Below, piece after piece: positions 6,362 through 13,185 of a stretch of DNA of 18,760 bases. The stretch spans positions 1 through 18,760 of the forward strand of contig DFGI01000004.1 of the NCBI GenBank assembly GCA_002371705.1. Reading direction: 5' to 3'. Position 1 is the first letter of the stretch. Every line of letters begins with the position of its first letter. Made by a program: the position numbers and the translations under genes. The notes beneath the pieces are model-generated. The model worked only from the letters and a program-made list of their open reading frames with translations. It did no database searches and was not told where the DNA came from. This stretch comes from Bacteroidales bacterium UBA3754 (GTDB lineage: Bacteria > Bacteroidota > Bacteroidia > Bacteroidales > UBA1715).

Positions 6362-8315
6362 TGTTTTGTTCTGTTTCTGTCATTGTTTTCTTTGGTTCCG
6401 CAAATGGGCGTTTACCAAATATTTTTTCCAAATCTTCACTAAAAATCACTTCACGGTCAAGCAACAATTCTGCAAGGCGGACAAAGCCCTCTTGGCGTTG
6501 GGTAAGAATGTCGTAGGCTCGCTGGTATGCTTTCCGAATAATGTCCTGTGCCTCGGTGTCAATCAGTTTTTCCATTTCTTCGCCATACGGCTTTGCAAAT
6601 GAATATTCCGACTGACCTGTGGAATCGTAGAAACTTAGGTTTCCGATTTTGTCGCTCATACCATAATATTGTACCATTGCGTACGCTTGTTTTGTGACTT
6701 TTTCCAAGTCGTTCAGTGCGCCTGTTGAAATTTTCCCGAACGTGATTTGCTCGGCAACACGTCCGCCCAAAGTGGCGCACATTTCGTCAAGCATTTGTTC
6801 TTTCGTTACAATCTGTCGTTCTTCGGGTAAATACCAGGCTGCGCCAAGCGCACGTCCACGAGGTATTATAGTAACTTTTATAAGAGGATGCGCATATTCC
6901 AAGAACCAGCTCAGTGTGGCGTGTCCGGCTTCGTGGAACGCAATTGTGCGTTTTTCCTCTGGAGTCATTATTTTATTGCGTTTTTCCAAACCGCCAACAA
7001 TTCTGTCAATCGCATCAAGGAAATCCTGTTTTTCCACTTGCTTTTTGTCGCGGCGGGCGGCAATCAACGCGGCTTCGTTGCATACATTTGCAATGTCGGC
7101 GCCCGAAAATCCTGGCGTTTGTTTTGCTAAAAACGACGATTGTATTTCGTTCGATAATTTTAACGGACGAAGATGCACATCGAAAATTTGTTCACGTTCC
7201 GTTAAATCAGGCAATTCCACGTTGATTTGGCGGTCGAAGCGACCTGCGCGGAGCAACGCCTTGTCAAGAATTTCCGCACGGTTTGTGGCGGCAAGTACAA
7301 TCACACCCGAATCAGTCCCAAAACCATCCATTTCGGTAAGTAATTGATTCAATGTACTTTCCCGTTCATCGTTTGTGTTGAAACCGTTTTTGCCACGTGC
7401 GCGTCCAATTGCGTCAATTTCGTCAATGAAAATAATGCAGGGAGCTTTCGATTTAGCTTCCTTAAACAAGTCGCGGACACGTGCGGCACCAACGCCTACA
7501 AACATTTCAACGAAATCGGAACCCGCAAGCGAGAAGAATGGTACACCAGCTTCGCCAGCTACTGCCTTTGCCAATAATGTTTTTCCCGTTCCCGGAGGAC
7601 CAACAAGCAATGCTCCCTTTGGAATTTTTCCACCCAATTCGGTGTATTTCTTTGGATTTTTTAGGAAATCAACAATTTCGCGGATTTCAACTTTTGCTTC
7701 TTCCAAACCTGCCACATCCTTGAATGTGGTTTTTACTTTGTCCTCATTTTCAAAAAGTTTCGCACGCGACTTGCCAATGCTGAAAATTCCACCGCCCATA
7801 CCTGAGCCGCTGCCACCACCGCCCATTTTGCGCATAAAAAACATCCAAATCACAACCATCAGCACTAACGGTAGAATCCAACCAATAATTTCGCCAACAT
7901 AGTTGTGTTTTGTTTGATATTCAATGTTTACATTGGTGTTTTCCAATTTGCGCTCAAAAGCCTCAAGGGAGCCAATCGTCATTGTGTAGTCGGGCGAAGT
8001 GACACCGTGGCCAGTGTTGCTCGCGGTTAAATAAACATCAACATATTCTCGGTTGATTACAATAAGTTTTTCAATTTCGCCATTGCGCAGTTTTGCGTCG
8101 AATTCAGTCGAACTGATTTTTTTCGGACTGCCTCCGAAATCCATAAAACTGAATATGGCGAAAACCGCCAACAAAACAACATATATCCATATATTGCCGC
8201 CGTTTTTGTTGTTTTTCGGAGCTTTAAAGTTTTTAAAGTCAGGATGACCAAACGGATTGTGTTTGTCGTCTTTTTTCTCTTGCTGTGTATTTTTTGTGTC
8301 TTTTTCTTCTGCCAT
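6354..8315 (-). CDS. ftsH: ATP-dependent zinc metalloprotease FtsH
   Basis: FtsH is a membrane-anchored hexameric AAA+ protease that extracts and degrades membrane and regulatory proteins. The protein has 653 residues, normal for the family. Residues 1-40 are charged and cytosolic. TM1 (42-60) and TM2 (142-161) flank a periplasmic domain of about 80 residues. A Gly/Ser-rich linker (164-176) precedes the AAA domain. Walker A is GPPGTGKT (239-246), Walker B is IIFIDEID (294-301), and the second region of homology, with arginine fingers Arg356 and Arg359, spans about 343-362. The zinc site is HEAGH (461-465) with Asp536 in GALNDLEK as the likely third ligand. All catalytic parts are intact. It lies 9 nt downstream of rsfS and overlaps the LUD gene by 8 bp. 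Confidence 0.97.
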   Translation of the reverse strand: MAEEKDTKNTQQEKKDDKHNPFGHPDFKNFKAPKNNKNGGNIWIYVVLLAVFAIFSFMDFGGSPKKISSTEFDAKLRNGEIEKLIVINREYVDVYLTASNTGHGVTSPDYTMTIGSLEAFERKLENTNVNIEYQTKHNYVGEIIGWILPLVLMVVIWMFFMRKMGGGGSGSGMGGGIFSIGKSRAKLFENEDKVKTTFKDVAGLEEAKVEIREIVDFLKNPKKYTELGGKIPKGALLVGPPGTGKTLLAKAVAGEAGVPFFSLAGSDFVEMFVGVGAARVRDLFKEAKSKAPCIIFIDEIDAIGRARGKNGFNTNDERESTLNQLLTEMDGFGTDSGVIVLAATNRAEILDKALLRAGRFDRQINVELPDLTEREQIFDVHLRPLKLSNEIQSSFLAKQTPGFSGADIANVCNEAALIAARRDKKQVEKQDFLDAIDRIVGGLEKRNKIMTPEEKRTIAFHEAGHATLSWFLEYAHPLIKVTIIPRGRALGAAWYLPEERQIVTKEQMLDEMCATLGGRVAEQITFGKISTGALNDLEKVTKQAYAMVQYYGMSDKIGNLSFYDSTGQSEYSFAKPYGEEMEKLIDTEAQDIIRKAYQRAYDILTQRQEGFVRLAELLLDREVIFSEDLEKIFGKRPFAEPKKTMTETEQNNE

Positions 8316-8324
8316 AGTTATACA

Positions 8325-8687
8325 TTATTCATTGGGGTACTCTTTTTTGACGCAATCAGCCCACAAATCCTCCAATTTGTAGTATTCGCGGATGTGTGGC
8401 TGGAATACGTGGACAATCACATCGCCGTAATCAAGGAAAATCCATTCCGCATTGTCGTATCCTGCTGTGCCCCAAACTTTTTCTCCTGTTTTTTTTCGAG
8501 TATATTCTTCAATTTCATCGGCGATTGCGTCAACTTGCGTTGAGGAATCGCCTTCGCAAATCACAAAATAACGGCAAATTGCATTGTCAATTTTTTTGAA
8601 ATCGAGAGTGACAATATTCTTGCCTTTTTTCTCCCGAATTCCTTCTATAATTGCCTTAACTAACTGATTCGCTGTTGTTTTTGCCAT
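8325..8687 (-). CDS. rsfS: Ribosomal silencing factor RsfS
   Basis: RsfS (Iojap/DUF143 family) binds ribosomal protein uL14 on the large subunit and blocks subunit joining, damping translation in starvation. The 120-residue protein spans one complete domain. Recognisable segments are the ICRYFVICEGDS region (around 52-63) with DAIADEIEE after it, WGTAGYDNAEWIFLDYGDVI (90-109) and VHVFQPHIREYY (110-121 of the family motif). It is the first gene of the six-gene operon rsfS-ftsH-LUD-cdsA-psd-mqnA. A promoter box (TATATTTG) lies 22 nt upstream of the ATG. Length and sequence are typical. Confidence 0.95.
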   Translation of the reverse strand: MAKTTANQLVKAIIEGIREKKGKNIVTLDFKKIDNAICRYFVICEGDSSTQVDAIADEIEEYTRKKTGEKVWGTAGYDNAEWIFLDYGDVIVHVFQPHIREYYKLEDLWADCVKKEYPNE

Positions 8688-8708
8688 TTAGATATTGTAT
8701 TTACGGTA

Positions 8709-8716
8709 CAAATATA
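8709..8716 (-). promoter_or_regulatory. -7 promoter box (TATATTTG) for the rsfS operon
   Basis: On the minus strand TATATTTG matches the Bacteroidetes -7 consensus TAnnTTTG exactly. It ends 21 nt before the rsfS ATG and lies in the 43-bp gap after the namZ stop. A TTTG at 8732-8735 lies 15 nt further upstream, somewhat closer than the usual spacing, and it falls inside the namZ 3' end. This would give rsfS-ftsH-LUD-cdsA-psd-mqnA its own start independent of namZ. Confidence 0.5.
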
Positions 8717-8730
8717 CAATTTTCCAACCA

Positions 8731-9957
8731 TCAAAAATCTTTGTATAGTAGATATTTTTGACGGACTTGTCGAAATGCTTCCAAATCCTCACGCCACGAC
8801 TCTCGAATTTTTTCTTCTGAAACGTTTAATTCCAGCGATCGTTGCAAATCAGGCGTGCCTGCAAGTTTTATAAAGAACCTGTTGAAAAATAATTCGTTAC
8901 CGCCGTATTGCTTATAAATTTCTTTCCAGATTGAAATGTCGAGCGAACGGATTGATGAAACATCGTATGTCCGGAAATCTTTGCCGTAGCATTTTTTGAA
9001 TTCATATAATGGACTTGACGCGCCAGTTCTGCTTTCAGGCACGAAATAAAAACTTGAATCTTTGTATTGCGGATGCCCAACCACTTGGAATGGGAAATCG
9101 GTTCCGCGTCCCACGCTCATCACGGTTCCTTCGAACATACAAAGCGTTGGATATAAATAAATTGCCTGCATATTCGGCAAGTTTGGAGATGGAGGAATCG
9201 GAATTTTGTATTTTACCGTGTGGTCGTAGCCTTCGCACGGAATAACTTTTAAATCACATTTTACATCGTTGGCGAGCCATTTTTCTCCGTTTATCATTTG
9301 GGCATATTCGCCAATTGTCATTCCGTGTACGATTGGAACGGGATGCATTCCCACAAAAGATTGATTTGCTGGCTTTAATACAGGTCCATCAACATAAAAT
9401 CCGTTCGGATTCGGACGGTCGAGAACAATGCAGGGAACGTTGTTTTCCGCGCAGGCTTCCATCACGTAGTGCATAGTGGAAATATATGTGTAGAAACGAG
9501 CGCCAACATCCTGAATATCAAATACAACCACATCAATTCCTTGATAATCTTCGGGAGTTGGTTTTTTGTGTTTCCCGTATAGCGAAACCAACGGAATTCC
9601 AGTTACATCGTCAACGCCGTTGTTCACACTTGCGCCAGCGTCGGCGGTTCCACGGAAGCCATGTTCGGGTGTGAAGATTTTTTTGACTGAAATACCTCGT
9701 TTTAGCAGAGTATCAACAAGATGCGTGCGTTTTACCACAGAAGTTTGGTTTCCAACAATTCCCACATTTTTACCTTGCAGAAGAGGTAAATATGCGTCCA
9801 TTCGTTCCGCCCCGACTTGTAACGGCGCTTTTGTCTGTTCTATTTTTTGTTCGGTGGATTCGTTTTCGATGATTTCATTTCCCGCAATTTCGCTGTATGC
9901 ATACAATCCAACCGCCATTACGCAGAGTAAACCAAGTGCTATTTTTATGTATTTCAT
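8731..9957 (-). CDS. namZ: Exo-beta-N-acetylmuramidase NamZ (GH171, DUF1343)
   Basis: This 408-residue exported protein belongs to the DUF1343 family (PF07075). Characterised members in Bacillus and Tannerella release MurNAc from the non-reducing ends of peptidoglycan fragments. A hydrophobic segment at residues 4-21 is a signal peptide or membrane anchor, followed by an acidic, low-complexity linker (about 27-45). The domain has the conserved blocks GIVGNQTS (66-73), TPEHGFRG (96-103), FDIQDVGARFYTY (146-158), LDRPNPNG (179-186), and GMTIGEYAQMING (212-224), then SVGRGTDFPF (281-290) in the C-terminal part. The Glu in TPEHG is a candidate catalytic residue. In this organism MurNAc would then be taken up for wall recycling or reuse, but no murQ, nagZ or transporter gene is in the window. 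A weak TATCTTTA box at 9979-9986 could serve as its promoter. Confidence 0.88.
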   Translation of the reverse strand: MKYIKIALGLLCVMAVGLYAYSEIAGNEIIENESTEQKIEQTKAPLQVGAERMDAYLPLLQGKNVGIVGNQTSVVKRTHLVDTLLKRGISVKKIFTPEHGFRGTADAGASVNNGVDDVTGIPLVSLYGKHKKPTPEDYQGIDVVVFDIQDVGARFYTYISTMHYVMEACAENNVPCIVLDRPNPNGFYVDGPVLKPANQSFVGMHPVPIVHGMTIGEYAQMINGEKWLANDVKCDLKVIPCEGYDHTVKYKIPIPPSPNLPNMQAIYLYPTLCMFEGTVMSVGRGTDFPFQVVGHPQYKDSSFYFVPESRTGASSPLYEFKKCYGKDFRTYDVSSIRSLDISIWKEIYKQYGGNELFFNRFFIKLAGTPDLQRSLELNVSEEKIRESWREDLEAFRQVRQKYLLYKDF

Positions 9958-10022
9958 AATCTTGTAAATCTATCTTGGTAAAGATACGACAAATTTTCAA
10001 TTTTCTGATTCCGAAAAATATA

Positions 10023-10131
10023 TTGTTATAAACAACGTAGGGGCGAATACGTTCCGCCCCTACATGTAGTTCAAACCTATAGATTAAAAATTTTATTCAA
10101 AAACAATAGTCTTGTTGTTATAAACCAACGT
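10023..10131. repeat. Imperfect direct repeat flanking a palindrome at the purU 3' end
   Basis: TTGTTATAAACAACGT at 10023-10038 recurs with one extra C as TTGTTATAAACCAACGT at 10115-10131. The second copy is inside the last codons of purU. The first abuts and slightly overlaps the left arm of the palindrome at 10037-10063. The two copies are about 76 bp apart. This could be a small duplication made when the palindrome arrived, or chance similarity in AT-rich sequence. Confidence 0.4.
10037..10063. repeat. REP-like palindrome between purU and namZ
   Basis: GTAGGGGCG (10037-10045) pairs perfectly with CGCCCCTAC (10055-10063) around a 9-nt loop. This gives a 9-bp GC-rich stem in an otherwise AT-rich 135-bp gap. 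It resembles the short GTAGGGGCG...CGCCCCTAC palindromes that I recall as dispersed intergenic elements in diverse bacteria. It could also act as a transcription terminator for purU, but the sequence after the hairpin on the minus strand (GTTGTTTATAAC) is only moderately U-rich. Copy number in this genome cannot be judged from one window. Confidence 0.6.
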
Positions 10132-10962
10132 TTTATGTTGTATGTGCGACCAAATTGCTTTTGAAAGCACGATTTTCTCCAAATCCAAACCTTTCCGTTT
10201 CATATTTTCCACAGTGTCTTTGTGCGAAACTTCCGTAACTCCTTGAGCGATAATTGGTCCTGCGTCGAGTTCGGGGGTTACGTAGTGGCTTGTGGCACCA
10301 ATCAGTTTCACGCCACGTGCGTATGCCGATTCGTATGGTTTTGCACCTGGGAACGCTGGCAAAAATGAATGGTGGATATTGATGATTCTGTTTGTGTAAT
10401 CTTTTATGAATGAATCAGATACAACTTGCATATAACGGGCAAGAATAACCAAATCAATATTGTTTTCCAACAACAATTTTTTGATTTTCGATTCTTGTTC
10501 CAACTTATTTTCTGGCGTAATTGGCAAACAATAATATGGAATGTTGAATTCCTCGCCTATGTGGCGGAGTTTATCGTGGTTGCTTATGATAAGCGGCACT
10601 TCAATGTCCCATTCTCCCGAACGTGCGCGCGAAAGTATGTCGTAGATGCAGTGGGAGAGGTTTGAAACAAATATCGCCACACGTTGTTTTGTGTTCGAAA
10701 AGTGAATCTCAAACTTCATTTTCGATGGTTTTGCAACCAAGGTGGTGAAATAATCACCGATTTTTTCAGTTGGAATATTAAAACCGTCCAAATCCCATTG
10801 CACGCGCATAAAGAACTCAGATTCCTGATGGTCAACGTGTTGGTCTAAATACAAAATGTTTCCGTTGTTTTTCAATATAAAATCGGTAACAGCCATCACA
10901 ATACCTTTTTGGTCTTTGCAATGCGCCAAAATTGTGGCTGTCTGTCGTTCTTTTTGTTCCAT
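10093..10962 (-). CDS. purU: Formyltetrahydrofolate deformylase PurU
   Basis: PurU hydrolyses 10-formyl-tetrahydrofolate to tetrahydrofolate and formate, balancing one-carbon pools and supplying formate to purine synthesis. The 289-residue protein has an N-terminal ACT regulatory domain (about 8-85) and a C-terminal formyltransferase-type domain (about 92-285). The catalytic triad of this fold is visible as Asn195 and His197 in INIHHSFLPAF, and Asp233 in TPELDAGPIIAQ. LARYMQ (174-179) is also typical. Length matches the family. The ATG is 2 nt after the yebC stop, so the two form an operon read from yebC. The last codons share an imperfect repeat with the intergenic palindrome region downstream. 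Confidence 0.95.
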   Translation of the reverse strand: MEQKERQTATILAHCKDQKGIVMAVTDFILKNNGNILYLDQHVDHQESEFFMRVQWDLDGFNIPTEKIGDYFTTLVAKPSKMKFEIHFSNTKQRVAIFVSNLSHCIYDILSRARSGEWDIEVPLIISNHDKLRHIGEEFNIPYYCLPITPENKLEQESKIKKLLLENNIDLVILARYMQVVSDSFIKDYTNRIINIHHSFLPAFPGAKPYESAYARGVKLIGATSHYVTPELDAGPIIAQGVTEVSHKDTVENMKRKGLDLEKIVLSKAIWSHIQHKTLVYNNKTIVFE

Positions 10963-10964
10963 TA

Positions 10965-11714
10965 TTATAAAGTATTGGCTAATTCGTCGGTAATTTCAAG
11001 ATTGTGATATACTGCGCTCACATCGTCAAGTTCTTCCAATGCATCAACGAAGTTCATCACTTTTTGAGCTTCTTCAAGTGGTAACTCCTTCATTGTGTTA
11101 GGAATACGTTTCAATTCGGCGCTGTCGATTTCAACTTTCAGTTCTTCCAATTTTTTCTGAATGTCGCCGAAAGAATCATACGGACAATATAATGTTACGA
11201 TTTCTTCGTCATCTGCATCAAGTTCGTCCAAACCAGCGTCAATCAACTCAAACTCAAATTCGTCCATTGGCATTGAAATGGCTGTTTTTTTTATTTCAAA
11301 CACGCCTTTGCGGTCGAAAATAAACGCAAGCGAGCCATTGTTGCCAAGGCTGTTGTTGTATTTTTTGAAAACTGTGCGCACAGCAGTGAACGAGCGGTTG
11401 TTGTTGTCGCTCAAACATTCCACGAATACGGCAATTCCACCGTTTGCGTAGCCTTCGTATGTCAAAAGTTCAAAATCCGATTTGTCCTGTTTACCTTTAT
11501 TAATGGCACGTTCAATTACGTCTTTTGGCATATTCTGACTTTTCGCGTTCTGGATGCACAGACGAAGACGCGGGTTCATATCGGGGTCGCCGCTTTGTCC
11601 TTCTTTTACCGCAATCGTGATTTCCTTTGAAATACGTGAGAAAATCTTACTTCTTTTTGAGTCGTTGGCTCCTTTATCTCGTTTGATTTTAGCCCATTTA
11701 CTATGTCCTGACAT
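10965..11714 (-). CDS. YebC/PmpR-family (TACO1-like) protein
   Basis: This is a 249-residue member of the YebC/TACO1 family, complete and of normal length. The N-terminus MSGHSKWAKIKRDKG is diagnostic, and the basic N-terminal domain is followed by NPRLRLCIQNAKSQNMPKD (46-64) and ERAINKG (67-73). The middle and C-terminal domains are acidic, as in the family. Members have been described both as transcriptional regulators (PmpR) and as factors that help ribosomes translate difficult stretches such as proline runs. The sequence does not decide which applies here. It is the first gene of a yebC-purU pair and diverges from the LETM1-like gene across a 113-bp gap containing a TACTTTTG box. Confidence 0.95.
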   Translation of the reverse strand: MSGHSKWAKIKRDKGANDSKRSKIFSRISKEITIAVKEGQSGDPDMNPRLRLCIQNAKSQNMPKDVIERAINKGKQDKSDFELLTYEGYANGGIAVFVECLSDNNNRSFTAVRTVFKKYNNSLGNNGSLAFIFDRKGVFEIKKTAISMPMDEFEFELIDAGLDELDADDEEIVTLYCPYDSFGDIQKKLEELKVEIDSAELKRIPNTMKELPLEEAQKVMNFVDALEELDDVSAVYHNLEITDELANTL

Positions 11715-11736
11715 ACAATTTTATTTTTAAGTTAGG

Positions 11737-11744
11737 CAAAAGTA
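11737..11744 (-). promoter_or_regulatory. -7 promoter box (TACTTTTG) for yebC-purU
   Basis: On the minus strand TACTTTTG fits TAnnTTTG and ends 22 nt before the yebC ATG. A TTTG at 11758-11761 lies 13 nt upstream, closer than expected for a -33 box, so only the -7 element is convincing. The same 113-bp gap must also hold the start of the divergent LETM1-like gene. A weak TATCTTGC at 11806-11813 could serve that gene. Confidence 0.45.
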
Positions 11745-11827
11745 CATTTATTTTTCACAAACCGAAAAATCTTCGCGAAAAATCATTTTACAAGCGTATT
11801 CTTTTTATCTTGCGCTAAATTTTTGTT

Positions 11828-13099
11828 TTGGATCCGTCAACTAAAAATTGGCTTGCGTTATACATTGACGAATTTCAGGAATCCATTGCTGCGGACTCCT
11901 CAAAACTCGCTTTGTATCTGGGAAATTACACCGAAATGATGGATTTCTGTCATTTTTATTTGCACGATTCGGGTTTGTTTTATGGTCATATTGTTGCTCA
12001 TAAATTTGGAACATTCGCAAATTCTGAATCGTGGAGTGGTGCCGATAATTTCAAAATAGCTGTTGTTGAAGGACTCGTGCTGACATATTTATTCTCGCAA
12101 AAACAGCGGGTTTTGCAGGGAGAATCTTATGGGACAATTGCTCAGGAATGTGTGGAAAAATTGTACGAGTTTTATGTGTTGTTTACTATGAACGACGTGC
12201 AGTCGTCAAAATACAGGACAATTTTTCTGAAAAATCAAGATAAAACCACCGCTGTGGAACAGGTTCTTGATGGACGGGTGAGCAATCCATCAATGTTGGA
12301 ACGTGATTTTTGGAAGGGGTCGCAGTTCAATATTTTTACAGCGCTCGATGTGATGTATTTTGCGTATTGGATGCAAGGAATCTACGAATACGACCATAGA
12401 AATCGTATAAAAAATGAAATCGTTTCGTTGATGGATAAAGCAAGTCGTGTTGAAAAGAAATCCAATAAAAATGGTCTTTCCACGGTTTCGTATTTTATCG
12501 CTTCGGGAAATTTCGGCGGGGCTGGCGACTATGTCGCACAAAACGAAATAAATTTCTCCGAAAGCCGTAGTAAGGATTCCGCTTTTACACGAAGAATTAT
12601 ATATGAATATGCGGTGTATGTTTGTCTGGTTGATAACCAACTGGAATACAAGGAAGTTGATTTCTTGCAGAAAACCGCTGCGCAATTATCTGTGACGGAA
12701 TCCGAGGAACAGGAAAGTCTGTTTATGATTGACTCATTTTTGGCGAACCATGCCGAACATATTTTTTATTTGCAGTACGGCGAAGGCGTAAATCTTATCC
12801 GAAAGGCGTTCAATATGCGTTTTCAGTCGTTTGTCACCAAAAATAAGGCGAAAATTGTAGAGGAAGTTTTGGAAAGTAAGGAGTTGGTCGAGTTGCTGAG
12901 GAAAGCGGTTTCCGAAAATTTGTCGGATGATGAAAAGCAGAAGGTGAAGTCGCAAATCGCTGATTTACTGAAAACTATCCCGTCTCTTGCCATTTTTATG
13001 ATACCGGGCGGTTCCATAATCTTGCCATTTTTGCTGAAAATCTTGCCCGAGGAGATTCTAATGCCGAGTTCATTCATCAACAAAAAAAATGAAAAATAA
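11828..13099 (+). CDS. TerB/LETM1-like domain protein of unknown function
   Basis: This 423-residue protein starts with TTG at 11828. An in-frame TAA at 11816 excludes any ATG further upstream, and the next Met is at residue 37. The N-terminus MDPSTKNWLALY resembles Bacteroidetes proteins annotated, from memory, as LETM1-related biofilm-associated. Residues 1-250 are largely helical without a recognised motif. Residues 255-310 look like a TerB/DUF533-type helical domain (IIYEYAVYVCLVDNQLEYKEVDFL-like, with an acidic DxxLxxxE pattern). Residues 368-416 match the LETM1-like end, where a charged helix is followed by the hydrophobic segment IPSLAIFMIPGGSIILPFLL and then LPEEILMPSSF. There is no signal peptide. 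Mitochondrial LETM1 proteins act in cation/proton exchange and inner-membrane organisation, but whether that holds for bacterial relatives is not established. It lies 86 bp before nqrA on the same strand. Confidence 0.72.
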   Translation: MDPSTKNWLALYIDEFQESIAADSSKLALYLGNYTEMMDFCHFYLHDSGLFYGHIVAHKFGTFANSESWSGADNFKIAVVEGLVLTYLFSQKQRVLQGESYGTIAQECVEKLYEFYVLFTMNDVQSSKYRTIFLKNQDKTTAVEQVLDGRVSNPSMLERDFWKGSQFNIFTALDVMYFAYWMQGIYEYDHRNRIKNEIVSLMDKASRVEKKSNKNGLSTVSYFIASGNFGGAGDYVAQNEINFSESRSKDSAFTRRIIYEYAVYVCLVDNQLEYKEVDFLQKTAAQLSVTESEEQESLFMIDSFLANHAEHIFYLQYGEGVNLIRKAFNMRFQSFVTKNKAKIVEEVLESKELVELLRKAVSENLSDDEKQKVKSQIADLLKTIPSLAIFMIPGGSIILPFLLKILPEEILMPSSFINKKNEK

Positions 13100-13149
13100 A
13101 AAACGATTTTTTTGTGGTGCATTCTGCATAATCATATTGTAAAAAGTTA

Positions 13150-13157
13150 TATTTTTG
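13150..13157 (+). promoter_or_regulatory. -7 promoter box (TATTTTTG) for the nqr operon
   Basis: TATTTTTG followed by C fits the Bacteroidetes TAnnTTTG box and ends 28 nt before the nqrA ATG. No TTTG stands at the ideal -33 distance. The nearest, at 13111-13114, is 35 nt upstream and too far. The box lies in the only gap between the LETM1-like gene and nqrA, and the remaining nqr gaps are 7-22 bp, so it is the natural place for the operon start. Readthrough from the LETM1-like gene is also possible. Confidence 0.4.
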
Positions 13158-13185
13158 CGACGTTTCTATAGAATAATATATACAT

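Noticed and set aside
7375..7902. Plus-strand open frame of 175 codons opposite ftsH
   Set aside because: It is antisense to the conserved AAA domain of FtsH. The Pro-rich predicted product mirrors Gly-rich FtsH codons and shows no family resemblance.
10037..10063. Strong rho-independent terminator for purU
   Set aside because: The stem is good but the tract after it on the minus strand lacks a run of U residues, so I list it as a REP-like palindrome with termination only as a possibility.
13100..13185. Terminator between the LETM1-like gene and nqrA
   Set aside because: The A-run and T-run around 13100-13114 could pair only as weak A-T base pairs. No GC-containing stem is present.
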